The notes under the pieces are model-generated. The model was not told the origin of the DNA and did no database searches. It was given only the letters and a program-made list of their open reading frames with translations. DNA of 64,000 nt from an uncultured Actinomycetes bacterium (GTDB lineage Bacteria; Actinomycetota; Acidimicrobiia; Acidimicrobiales; RAAP-2), in the NCBI GenBank assembly GCA_903828785.1, contig CAIKNP010000010.1:40791-104790 (forward strand), given 5' to 3'. Below, piece by piece: positions 9,682 to 18,707 of this stretch; the stretch's first letter is position 1, and the number at the start of each line of letters is the position of its first letter. The translations under genes were made by a program, and so were the position numbers.

Positions 9682-9891
9682 CTAGTCGTTCTTGAGCGGG
9701 TCTTCTTCGGCGAACACCGGACGAGGAAGCGATCCGAGGATTTCGTCGTAGCGGTCTTCCTCAACGAGGCACCACTCGGCGTGAATATCCTCGGGGGCGG
9801 CTCCGCATTCCACGCAGGTCGTCGCTCGGGGACCGGTGGAGTGCTTCAATTCACGGGCTTCAACGAAACGACGGTGGCGACCTTTTTTCAC
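9682..9891 (-). CDS. Small hypothetical protein with Cys motifs
   Basis: 69 aa from GTG with AGGAG SD; TTCVECGAAPEDIHAEWCLVEEDRY. Confidence 0.6.
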   Translation of the reverse strand: MKKGRHRRFVEARELKHSTGPRATTCVECGAAPEDIHAEWCLVEEDRYDEILGSLPRPVFAEEDPLKND

Positions 9892-10003
9892 GTGAACTCC
9901 TGACTAACCGCAGGCCGACGACGGCGGCGGTTACGACCCAGTTTTCCCAAGTCAGTTTCCTAGTGTACCAACTTTCCTGCGCCAAGCGCCCTACGCTGGC
10001 GTG

Positions 10004-10231
10004 GTGACCGCAACCTTTGATCCCAACGACATGATCCTGCGCTTCCGCGAACGCGCCGACGCGGTGCGAAGGCGCGGCGTGCCGCCCGTCGAAGGTCCCG
10101 AGCGACAGCGCTTCATTGAGGCCTCTCGCTTGGACTTCCAGGACTACGCCATGTTGGGTGACGCGGTGGCCACCCTCGAGGACGGGATCTTGCGCCTCGA
10201 AATTGATTTGCGCCCGCCAAAGCAGGACTAG
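10004..10231 (+). CDS. Hypothetical small protein
   Basis: ORF 10001..10231; second GTG (10004) sits 6 nt after TACGCT, so chosen as start. Confidence 0.5.
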   Translation: MTATFDPNDMILRFRERADAVRRRGVPPVEGPERQRFIEASRLDFQDYAMLGDAVATLEDGILRLEIDLRPPKQD

Positions 10232-10659
10232 TTCGTTACCACTGATGCCCGGACCAGCCCTTCGGCCAGTCCTCCCACGCCACGAATGAGGTAGTTCACG
10301 GCGGCGGCGCGTGTAGTGCGAGAGGCGGCGGCGTGATAGCAAAGACTCGCCCCGTCGCCCAGCGCGTTGTAGGCCTGCGCCAAGGTGGCATTTAGCTGGG
10401 CGTCGGGCGTGGGCAGAGCGGCGTTAGCGGCCTCCGTATCGAAATCCAGCACCCCACAGACGGTGTGCAAGCTGGCCGCCGACGTCGTCGGGTTGCGCAG
10501 CGCTTTGGCGGCGTGGGCGGCGTCGAGACGCAGTGCGCTGGTGTTCACGCTGAAGGAACTTTGCGTCATCCACTTCGTCAGGGCCGAACCAAGCGTCTGC
10601 GTAGCGCAACTGGCCAGGAGGACCGCGGCGAAGGCCAGTACGATGCTGCGTCGAATCAC
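10228..10659 (-). CDS. Putative lipoprotein
   Basis: 143 aa, MIRRSIVLAFAAVLLASCATQ with lipobox LASC. Confidence 0.55.
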   Translation of the reverse strand: MIRRSIVLAFAAVLLASCATQTLGSALTKWMTQSSFSVNTSALRLDAAHAAKALRNPTTSAASLHTVCGVLDFDTEAANAALPTPDAQLNATLAQAYNALGDGASLCYHAAASRTTRAAAVNYLIRGVGGLAEGLVRASVVTN

Positions 10660-11939
10660 ACCGCTACCACGAGGTGCAATTCGCGCTTGCCGCGCCGCAC
10701 GACCAAATACTTGCCGTGCAGAGCTCGTGACAGATCGACCGGGAGGTCCAAGGTGACGCGAAGATTGTTGACGTAGACGCCGCCCTGTTCGACGAAGCGT
10801 CGGGCCTCCCCCTTGGACTTGGCCAATTGACAGCGCACGAGCAGCTCGGCTGCGTCCACACCCGCCAGGAGTTCACTACGCGACCAGCTCGACGAGGGTG
10901 CGTCTTCCATCACCGTTAGCAACATGGCCTCATCGAGGTCGGCAATCGATTCAGAAAATAAGGCCTCCCCGGCCCGTTCGGCGGCCAGGGCAGCCTCGTC
11001 ACCGTGCACGAGGACCACGACGGCGTTCGCAAGGGCCCGTTGGGCCATGCGCTCCTGGGGTGCCTTACGAGTGGCGTCGTCCAGATCACGAATGGTCTCG
11101 TGGTCGAGAAAGGTGAAGAAGCGCAACAGGGTCGGGACGGTTTGGTCGTCCGCGTTCAGCAGGAACTGGTGCAGGGCGAAGGGTGAGGTCATCGTCGCGT
11201 CCAGCCACACCTTCTGATTCCCTCCTTCGGACTTACCAAACTTCTGACCGTCGGCCCGCAGCAGCAGAGGTGAGGTCAGCCCCGCCGCCGAAGACCCCGT
11301 TACCTTGCGTATCAACTCGGTGCCCATGGTGATGTTGCCCCACTGGTCCGAACCCCCGAGTTGCAAGGTGCAGCCGTGGTCAATGTTGAGGCGCAAGAAG
11401 TCGTAGGCCTGCAGGAGCATATAGGAGAATTCGGTGAAGGAGAGGCCCACGTCGTCTCGATCAAGTCGACTCTTGACGGAGTCCTTAGCAATCATCTGAT
11501 TCACGGTGAAGTGCTTGCCAACGTCGCGCAGGAAGTCCGTCAGGGGCACGGTCGTCAACCAGTTGGCGTTGTTAAGAAGCAGGGCTTGGGAGGCACCGGC
11601 GCTGGGTGAGAAATCCAAGAAACGAGTCAGTTGTTCGCGAATACCGGCGACGTTGGCTTCCAGCTGTTCGGGCGTGAGGAGCGGTCGTTCGACCGCCTTA
11701 AAACTGGGGTCACCAATCAGGCCCGTGCCACCGCCCGCGAGGGCAATTGGGCGATTGCCCGCTAACTGCAGACGTCGAAGATTGCACAATTGGAGCAAGG
11801 ACCCAAGGTGCAGGGAGCTGGCGGTCGGATCGAAACCGATGTACGCACTGACGCCGCCGGCACTGAGTCGGTCGAGGACCCCTTCGTCGGTGGCCTGGTG
11901 AACCAGTCCGCGAAATTCCCAGTCGGCGCGCAATGTCAT
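10656..11939 (-). CDS. tyrS: Tyrosyl-tRNA synthetase
   Basis: GFDPTASSLHLGSLLQL, GGSDQWGN, KFGKSEGG; start taken at ATG 11939, 6 nt after TAGACT. Confidence 0.95.
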   Translation of the reverse strand: MTLRADWEFRGLVHQATDEGVLDRLSAGGVSAYIGFDPTASSLHLGSLLQLCNLRRLQLAGNRPIALAGGGTGLIGDPSFKAVERPLLTPEQLEANVAGIREQLTRFLDFSPSAGASQALLLNNANWLTTVPLTDFLRDVGKHFTVNQMIAKDSVKSRLDRDDVGLSFTEFSYMLLQAYDFLRLNIDHGCTLQLGGSDQWGNITMGTELIRKVTGSSAAGLTSPLLLRADGQKFGKSEGGNQKVWLDATMTSPFALHQFLLNADDQTVPTLLRFFTFLDHETIRDLDDATRKAPQERMAQRALANAVVVLVHGDEAALAAERAGEALFSESIADLDEAMLLTVMEDAPSSSWSRSELLAGVDAAELLVRCQLAKSKGEARRFVEQGGVYVNNLRVTLDLPVDLSRALHGKYLVVRRGKRELHLVVAV

Positions 11940-12018
11940 AGCCAAAGTCTAGAAGCCGTCGACCCCCTCCCGTTAAAGGGCGAGCGACGAACCTACTCCG
12001 CAGCGAGAACCAGACCGG

Positions 12019-12504
12019 TCAACGCTCAAAGGCCTCGAAGGCCCACAGGTCCAAGTCGTCAAGATTTATTGCTGGGTATCCGCGTAGTTCAAGGGCGTCG
12101 ACCAACTGTGCTCGATGCTCTGTGGCGTGATGAACTGATTGGGCAATGAGCGTTGAGAGCAAATTTCTCGTCGCCACCTCACCCTCAACAATGGACAACA
12201 TTTCGTCGTCACGCGCACTTTGTTCTAGAAGAGTGGCGTCGAAGATGAGTAATTGGGCGGCGAGTACCGCCACGTCGCCCATCTCTTTGGGATACACCTG
12301 CTTGAAGCCGTGGTGCTGTCCGGTGATGCAGTAGCCGTACCATTCCGCCCCATCAACAATGTGGTGCAAAATTTTCGCCACCGTGAACTCCGGGTTCGTC
12401 AGGTAACTCTCCAGTGCCTCCAGCGGCAGGGTCTGCACGATTTCGAACACTCGTTGATTCGCCCACGACATGTGTCGTAATTGTCGAGATGAGTCGATAG
12501 CCAT
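12019..12504 (-). CDS. DinB-family metal-binding protein
   Basis: 161 aa; LRHMSWANQRVFEIV, HHIVDGAEWY, SVHHATEHRAQLVDALELRG. TAATGT-N6-ATG upstream. Confidence 0.8.
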   Translation of the reverse strand: MAIDSSRQLRHMSWANQRVFEIVQTLPLEALESYLTNPEFTVAKILHHIVDGAEWYGYCITGQHHGFKQVYPKEMGDVAVLAAQLLIFDATLLEQSARDDEMLSIVEGEVATRNLLSTLIAQSVHHATEHRAQLVDALELRGYPAINLDDLDLWAFEAFER

Positions 12505-12589
12505 GAAGCCACATTACCCAATGTGCGAGATGATTTTTTGCCCGGCCTCAGCCAGCAATGCCAAGCCCTGGCGCCCACTTTTGGCGGGG

Positions 12590-13339
12590 CTAGAAGTTGG
12601 TCGTTGCCGGAGCGTGTACTTGCAACCACTGCACCCAGCTGGTCCACAATCCAGTGATTTCGGCCACGCCAATTACTATTAGCAAGATGCCCCCCACCGT
12701 CGCCAAGACCTTGGCGCGTCGGCGCAACCACTTCGAGGCGCCGATCATCCACTCAGAAGCCGCAGCCGCCACCACGAAGGGCAGTCCCAGTCCCAGACAG
12801 TAGACCAGCGCCAGCATCGACCCTCGTAAGGCCGTGGCTCCCGACGAAGACGACGCGAGACCCAAAATGGCCCCGAGGGTGGGGCCGATACAGGGTGTCC
12901 AGCCCAGCGCAAACAAAAATCCCAAGGCCAGAGCGCCCAGTATCGAGGCCCTCGGTAGGCGATGACTACGGCGCTCGCGCTGCAGCCACGCTGAAGGCCA
13001 CCAGCCGGCGTAGGAGAGTCCCAGGACGATGGTGATAATGCCGAAGCCTATTTCCAAGGGATGTTGGTGTTCTTTGAGCTTGGCTCCTAGAAATCCAAAA
13101 AAGGCCCCAAAGGAGACGAAGACGAGAGCGAAGCCGAAGACGAAGGCCAGTGAGCCAGCCACGGCTCGCCCCCTACCCCCCCGCGACACGCTCGAACCGG
13201 CGGCGCCACTGAGAAAGGCGAGGTAACCCGGTAGGAGTGGCAGCACGCAAGGTGAGAGAAAGGAGACGAATCCGGCGGCGAAAGCGAAGGGAAAGGCTGC
13301 GAGCAGCGAGGTTGGCAGTGCTGCTACCACGTAAGCCAT
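12590..13339 (-). CDS. ccdA: Cytochrome c biogenesis protein CcdA
   Basis: 249 aa; FVSFLSPCVLPLLPGYLAFLSG, LGWTPCIGPTLGAIL. Confidence 0.9.
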   Translation of the reverse strand: MAYVVAALPTSLLAAFPFAFAAGFVSFLSPCVLPLLPGYLAFLSGAAGSSVSRGGRGRAVAGSLAFVFGFALVFVSFGAFFGFLGAKLKEHQHPLEIGFGIITIVLGLSYAGWWPSAWLQRERRSHRLPRASILGALALGFLFALGWTPCIGPTLGAILGLASSSSGATALRGSMLALVYCLGLGLPFVVAAAASEWMIGASKWLRRRAKVLATVGGILLIVIGVAEITGLWTSWVQWLQVHAPATTNF

Positions 13340-14979
13340 CCCGCGACGGCCGCATTCAGCTCGCTGTGCGTCACCACGTTCGCCTCTCGCGGGGGCAGAG
13401 CCGCGACGATCACCGAAATCCCGGGGCGCTCGAGGCCCGCGCGCAGCGCGTCACGAAGTTCGTTGAGTTCGCTAACTCGCTGCGCGTGGTGCCCAAAGGC
13501 CGCGGCGACCGCGACTAAATCGTGCGGGCGAGGGGTGGCGAACAGTTTCTCGAAGTGTTCAGTTTCCAGTGCGGTCGCTTGTGGCAGAAAGTTGAAAATG
13601 CCGCCACCGTGGTTGTCCGCCACGACGACAACGGCCCGCGTATCCTCGTCAACACCATCCACGAGCGCCGACACGTCGTGCAGGAAGGTGATGTCACCCA
13701 CCAAAGCCACCGCCGCTTGATGAGTGGCCACTCCCAAAGCGGTCGAAAGGACGCCATCGATACCGTTGGCTCCGCGATTCGCAAAGGTGGGAGTGACCCG
13801 CGAAGGCGACCACCATTCGACGTCACGAACGGGCATTGACGAGCCCACCACGAGCGCGGCCTCACTCGCGGCGGCGGCATCGACGCAGGCGCGAGCGACA
13901 CTCACTTCTGACCAGGATCCCGCGTCCATGGCGGCCAGATGTTCACCAACCTGACGAGAGCATTGGGCCCAGCCCTGAACGAAGGCCGCGTCACCCCGCA
14001 AGTGGGTGGCTCGCCCATCAGGCAGTCCCGGTAATCGATCGCGCACCAGTCCGTCAGGGTCAGCCAGGAAACCCGCTCCCGTGAAACCCACGACGTGGGC
14101 GTCCCATTCGCGAAGGCGTTGGGCCAGTACCTTCGACGCCGGTACCCCTCCAAGTCGCACGACCACGTCGGGACGAAGGCGCTCGGCCACCTCGTCGTCG
14201 CGGAGCAGTGGATCGACATAGGGCAGCGTATGTTGGCTCGTGGCGTCACCAATAACGGCCCAATCGAGACTCCACAGCTCAATAATCATGGCGGCGCTGA
14301 CACCCGCCCCCACCACACACAACACGCGCTTACCGGCGATGTCGATCGCCGAGCGGGGAGAAGGTACCACTGGGGCGTAGGTCCACGTCGCGCCGTCGTC
14401 TCGTCCGGGCGGTAACTCCCCCGGCGTGGCGACCAGTGGCTCGATAAAGGCAACATTCAGGTGCACCGGACCGCGGGGGACGTCGTCGAGTCCACTCGCC
14501 ACCCGCCATACCCGACTGGCCATCGGCCGCCACGACCCTCGGGCCTCGTCGCGAGCGACGCCGGGCTCGACGAATGCCCGCACCATAGAACTGAAGAGTT
14601 GAACCTGAGTGATGGTTTGCGCGGCGCCGACATCTCGGAGCTCCGGCGGGCGATCAGCCGTGACGACGATAAGGCTCACTCTCGCGAGATCAGCTTCCGC
14701 GACCGCAGCGTGAAGTTCGGTCGCGGCGGTGCCGCTGGTCACCAAAATGACCACGGGACGAGCAGTCGCGAGGGCTCGACCCAGGGCAAAAAAGGCCGCG
14801 GACCGCTCATCAACCCGAACAAAGCAGGTGACTTCCTGACGGCTACTCAGCGCGAGGGCGAGGGGCGTCGATCGCGACCCCGGGCAAATGACGACGTCGG
14901 TTAAACCCGACCGCACCCATTCATCAACGATCGTTGCACAAAAGGTGGCCTGCGTGGCACTCGCACTCGATACGCTCAT
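13324..14979 (-). CDS. menD: 2-succinyl-5-enolpyruvyl-6-hydroxy-3-cyclohexene-1-carboxylate synthase
   Basis: ThDP enzyme motifs: VICPGSRSTPLALAL, VTSGTAATELHAAV, FANRGANGIDGVLSTALG. Start set at MSVSSASATQ. Confidence 0.92.
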   Translation of the reverse strand: MSVSSASATQATFCATIVDEWVRSGLTDVVICPGSRSTPLALALSSRQEVTCFVRVDERSAAFFALGRALATARPVVILVTSGTAATELHAAVAEADLARVSLIVVTADRPPELRDVGAAQTITQVQLFSSMVRAFVEPGVARDEARGSWRPMASRVWRVASGLDDVPRGPVHLNVAFIEPLVATPGELPPGRDDGATWTYAPVVPSPRSAIDIAGKRVLCVVGAGVSAAMIIELWSLDWAVIGDATSQHTLPYVDPLLRDDEVAERLRPDVVVRLGGVPASKVLAQRLREWDAHVVGFTGAGFLADPDGLVRDRLPGLPDGRATHLRGDAAFVQGWAQCSRQVGEHLAAMDAGSWSEVSVARACVDAAAASEAALVVGSSMPVRDVEWWSPSRVTPTFANRGANGIDGVLSTALGVATHQAAVALVGDITFLHDVSALVDGVDEDTRAVVVVADNHGGGIFNFLPQATALETEHFEKLFATPRPHDLVAVAAAFGHHAQRVSELNELRDALRAGLERPGISVIVAALPPREANVVTHSELNAAVAGWLTW

Positions 14980-14984
14980 AAACG

Positions 14985-15722
14985 ATGGCACTCCTGACTG
15001 CGGACCGAGACCAGCTCGAACCGGCACTGTTGTGGCTGCACGGCTTCACCCAAACGAGTTGTTCGGCGCCACTGTTCCGTTCCATTCTGGCAGGAAGTCG
15101 TCCCGTTCACGCACCCGACCTCCCCGGACACGGACGGGCAGCCCCGCAACGCCGTTCACTCACCGAGACGGCCCAGGACATTCTGGCGGATGCTCCGGCG
15201 ATTTTCGACCTTGGTGGCTATTCACTCGGCGGTCGAATAGCCCTACACGTGGCACTCATGGCCCCCGAGCGTGTTCGACGCCTGGTGCTCGTGAGTGCAT
15301 CCATGGGCATCGCCGACGAATCAGAACGGGCCACGCGGCGCGAGCGCGACCGCCTTCTCGCCCAGCGAATCCGCGCCGAGGGCGCGAGCGCATTTCTCGA
15401 GGAGTGGCTATCACAGCCCCTCTTCGCATCCTTGCAAAACACCGACGCCGAGCACCGCAGCAGGGATGGCGAAGGGCTGGCCTCGTCACTGGAACTTTGT
15501 GGCCTAGGAACACAAGAATTTCTCGGTCCCCAGCTGCACCGCTTAACCATGCCTACGCTGCTGCTCTGTGGTCAGAATGATGAGAAATTCGTGGCGGCCG
15601 CGGCGCAGCTTCACTCCCTCCTCCCCCAGTCACGCGTTCACGTCGTACCGGGCGGGCACGCGCTACCGCTCGAATGCCCCGAGTTGCTGGCAGAGCTCGT
15701 CGGGGAATTTCTTAGCGCGTAA
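14985..15722 (+). CDS. menH: Alpha/beta hydrolase, MenH-like
   Basis: LLWLHGFTQTS, DLPGHG, GGYSLGGRIALHVAL, GGHALPLECPE; inside a men locus. Confidence 0.8.
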   Translation: MALLTADRDQLEPALLWLHGFTQTSCSAPLFRSILAGSRPVHAPDLPGHGRAAPQRRSLTETAQDILADAPAIFDLGGYSLGGRIALHVALMAPERVRRLVLVSASMGIADESERATRRERDRLLAQRIRAEGASAFLEEWLSQPLFASLQNTDAEHRSRDGEGLASSLELCGLGTQEFLGPQLHRLTMPTLLLCGQNDEKFVAAAAQLHSLLPQSRVHVVPGGHALPLECPELLAELVGEFLSA

Positions 15723-16578
15723 GGAAAAACACGGCGACGGTCGCGAGACCCACCACCCACTGCGCACGCGCCGAGTGCTTCAGCAGCGGCAATAATTCGC
15801 GACCCGTCTTTTCCGAGAACGCCAGTTGCAGGGCCGGCACGTACATCACCAGCACGACCGCGGCGATCAGGGTCTCCCCACCCTGCTGGGCTCCCAGCAT
15901 GGCGCCCAGCACGCAAAGGGCGTACAGCACCGCGCCACCACGTCGACCCAGGCGAGCGGCCAAGGTCTTCTTACCCGAAGCGCGGTCACCATCGATGTCA
16001 CGCAGGTTGTTGGCTTCCAGCAGCGCACAGGCCATAGAGCCCGCGCACAAACCCCACCACCACGCGCGGGTGCTGAGTTGGTGGTGCTGAGCGTAGGTCG
16101 TCCCCAGGGTGGCGACAAAGCCGAAATAAATCATCACGAAGAGTTCACCCAGTCCCGAGTAGCCGTAGGGCTTAGGACCACCGGTGTAGAACCAGCCGGC
16201 CAGAATGGCCGTGGCGCCAATGGGGAGGTACCAAAGAGAGACGTTGACGCTGAGGGTGAGGCCCGCCACCGCCGCCAGGGCGAAGAAGGCAAAGGCCATG
16301 CGCTTCACCGCGAGAGCGGGGACCAGTTTGGAGGCCGTCAATCGAAAGGGGCCAACTCGATCATCATCAGTGCCGCGGATGCCGTCGGAGTAATCATTGG
16401 CGTAGTTCGTTCCGATCTGCAAGGCCAAGGCGACCACCAAGCACAGGGCGGTTGTCGCCCAGTTGACGCTACGGGGTCGAACGAAGACCGCTCCTATGGC
16501 TACGGGTACCGCGGCGGCCCGCAGCGTTCGGGTCCGCGCCGCAAGCACCCAACGGCGAATTGAGCCGGGAGTTTCCAT
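15712..16578 (-). CDS. menA: 1,4-dihydroxy-2-naphthoate polyprenyltransferase
   Basis: 288 aa UbiA-family: NYANDYSDGIRGTDDDRVGP, NNLRDIDGDRASGKKTLAARLG. Confidence 0.92.
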   Translation of the reverse strand: METPGSIRRWVLAARTRTLRAAAVPVAIGAVFVRPRSVNWATTALCLVVALALQIGTNYANDYSDGIRGTDDDRVGPFRLTASKLVPALAVKRMAFAFFALAAVAGLTLSVNVSLWYLPIGATAILAGWFYTGGPKPYGYSGLGELFVMIYFGFVATLGTTYAQHHQLSTRAWWWGLCAGSMACALLEANNLRDIDGDRASGKKTLAARLGRRGGAVLYALCVLGAMLGAQQGGETLIAAVVLVMYVPALQLAFSEKTGRELLPLLKHSARAQWVVGLATVAVFFLTR

Positions 16579-16580
16579 AG

Positions 16581-17474
16581 CTAGGGACGCTTCGGGAAGC
16601 GCGAGAAGTCCGGCGGGCGGTGCTCGACGAAGGCGTTGCGCCCCTCTTGACCTTCCTCGGACATGTAGAACAGCATGGTCGCGTCACCGGCGAGTTGCTG
16701 AATACCGGCGAGGCCGTCCTCGGCCGCGTTGAAGCCCGCCTTGAGCATGCGCAGTGCCAGGGGTGACAGCGTCAACATCTGCCGACACCAGGCCACGGTT
16801 TCACGTTCGAGGTCCTCGAGCGGCACGACGGTGTTGACGAGACCCCATTCCAGGGCCTGCGCCGCGTCGTATTGTCGGCAGAGGAACCACACTTCCTTCG
16901 CGCGCTTGACGCCAATCGTGCTGGCCAGAAGTGACGAACCGTAGCCACCATCAAAGGAGCCAACTCGAGGTCCGGTTTGCCCGAAGCGAGCGTTGTCAGC
17001 AGCGATCGACAGGTCGCACACCAGGTGCAAAATGTGGCCACCGCCAATGGCGTAGCCCGCAATTTGCGCGATGACCGGCTTCGGCAGTCGTCGAATCTGA
17101 ATTTGCAGATCGAGGACATTGAGTCGACCCACACCTTGACGAGCGACGTCATCATCGCCCATGTAGCCGTCGTCGCCTCGAATCTTCTGATCGCCACCGG
17201 AGCAGAAGGCGTCGGGACCGGCTCCCGTCAAGATGATGGCGCCAACGCCCACGTCGTTACGGGCGCGTTCAAAGGCATCCGCCAATTCGAACAGGGTCTG
17301 CGGCCGAAAAGCGTTTCGGCGCTCTGGTCGATTTATGGTGATGCGAGCTATGCCTTCAGCGACTTCAAAAAGTATGTCGGCGTAGTCGCCACGTCGCTCC
17401 CACGACGGCAGCGGCAGCGAACGAAACTGATCAACGGGGTCAACGGGGGAACCCGAAATAACGGTAGAGGCCAT
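16581..17474 (-). CDS. menB: 1,4-dihydroxy-2-naphthoyl-CoA synthase
   Basis: 297 aa crotonase: [66 protein letters not shown]. Confidence 0.95.
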   Translation of the reverse strand: MASTVISGSPVDPVDQFRSLPLPSWERRGDYADILFEVAEGIARITINRPERRNAFRPQTLFELADAFERARNDVGVGAIILTGAGPDAFCSGGDQKIRGDDGYMGDDDVARQGVGRLNVLDLQIQIRRLPKPVIAQIAGYAIGGGHILHLVCDLSIAADNARFGQTGPRVGSFDGGYGSSLLASTIGVKRAKEVWFLCRQYDAAQALEWGLVNTVVPLEDLERETVAWCRQMLTLSPLALRMLKAGFNAAEDGLAGIQQLAGDATMLFYMSEEGQEGRNAFVEHRPPDFSRFPKRP

Positions 17475-17530
17475 ACCCCCACGCTACCGTGACCCATTCA
17501 CGTCGGCGACGTTACTCCTAGGCTGGAGCA

Positions 17531-18624
17531 GTGGCCTCGCTCCTCGCACTCGACTTCCCCCTAGGGCCAGCGCTCGTGGACGAACTCGTCGAGTGCGCCA
17601 TGACTTCTCAGGCTTTCTGCATCCTTGACCAGCGACTCTCTCCGCGAGCGCGCGAAGAGGCCCTGCGCTTGATGGGGGCCACGCATATCCGCGACGAAAA
17701 CGGTACTGTCGCCCTCGAAGGCGGTTGCGAACTCGAGGATGGGGACGCCTTGGTGATGTTGACCTCGGGTTCGAGTGGAACGCCCAAGGCCGCCATTCAC
17801 ACCTGGGCGTCCCTACTAGCCAGTGCGGAAATTACGCAGTCGGCACTTCGCGGGGCGGACACGCCGGTATGGGTGCCCTGCCTACCCCCCGCCCACATTG
17901 GCGGACTATCGGTGCTCTTGCGAAGTGTTTTGAATGACGCTGAGTTGCGATGGCCTGACAATCCTGGCCCGGACCCCGTGAGGGGGCCACGCATATCGCC
18001 GTGGTGCGAGCACAACTCTCGCGTTACGAACTGGGCGAGTACGCATGTGTTTTGCTGGGCGGGGCCAAAGCTCCCGAACACGTCGCGAACAACGTGATTG
18101 CCACCTGGGGACTGACCGAAACCGCCTCGGGAATCGTGTACGACGGACGGGCCTTGGCGCACGTGCGGGTCAAGGCGATACAAGGTGAACTCTGCGTGCA
18201 GTCACCCACCCTCTTTCGGGCCTATCGGGACGCGCCACGACCGGCGTACGTCGATGACGAGGGTACCTGGTTCCCCACCGGCGACGGGGGCAGTGTCGAC
18301 GATGGCAAGGTGCGTGTTCAGGGGCGCCTGCAGTTCGTCATCTCCACCGGTGGCGAAAAGGTTTGGCCCGAAGACCTCGAGAAGATCTTCGCTGCGGTCG
18401 ATGGCCTGAACGACGTCGCCATCACGGGCGTCGACGACCCCGAGTGGGGCCAGCGCGTAGTGGCCCTGGTCGTTAGCGCCAGGTCCGTAGACGAGGAGTT
18501 GCGGGCTCGCGCAATCGAACACCTGGGACCTTGGGCGGTGCCCAAAGAGATTCGCTACGTCACCGCCATACCGCGAACCAGCAACGGAAAGATTCGCCGA
18601 AGCGCCCTGGTGAATCTCTTTTAG
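17531..18624 (+). pseudogene. menE: o-succinylbenzoate-CoA ligase (MenE), split by an apparent frameshift near 17960-17985
   Basis: ORF 17531..18097 carries MLTSGSSGTPKAAIHTW; ORF 18001..18624 in a different frame carries ATWGLTETASG, PTGDGG, and the C-terminal NGKIRRSAL. Reading frame 1 upstream of 18001 gives PREGATHIAVVRAQL, so the two parts join by a -1 shift. Confidence 0.75.
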
Positions 18625-18707
18625 GGTTACCACGTTTCGCGGCGGTGGCAGCCGCCCCGCAGAAGGGTGTCGACACCGTCACGACACGAAAGCCGTAGCG
18701 TAGAGCG

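Noticed and set aside
15826-16563. 245-aa plus-strand ORF opposite menA
   Set aside because: Gly/Gln/Arg-rich antisense shadow of menA; no recognisable protein features.
17959-18000. Programmed ribosomal frameshift in menE
   Set aside because: No convincing slippery heptamer plus downstream structure was seen; a missing homopolymer base or true pseudogene is simpler, so only the frameshift itself is reported.
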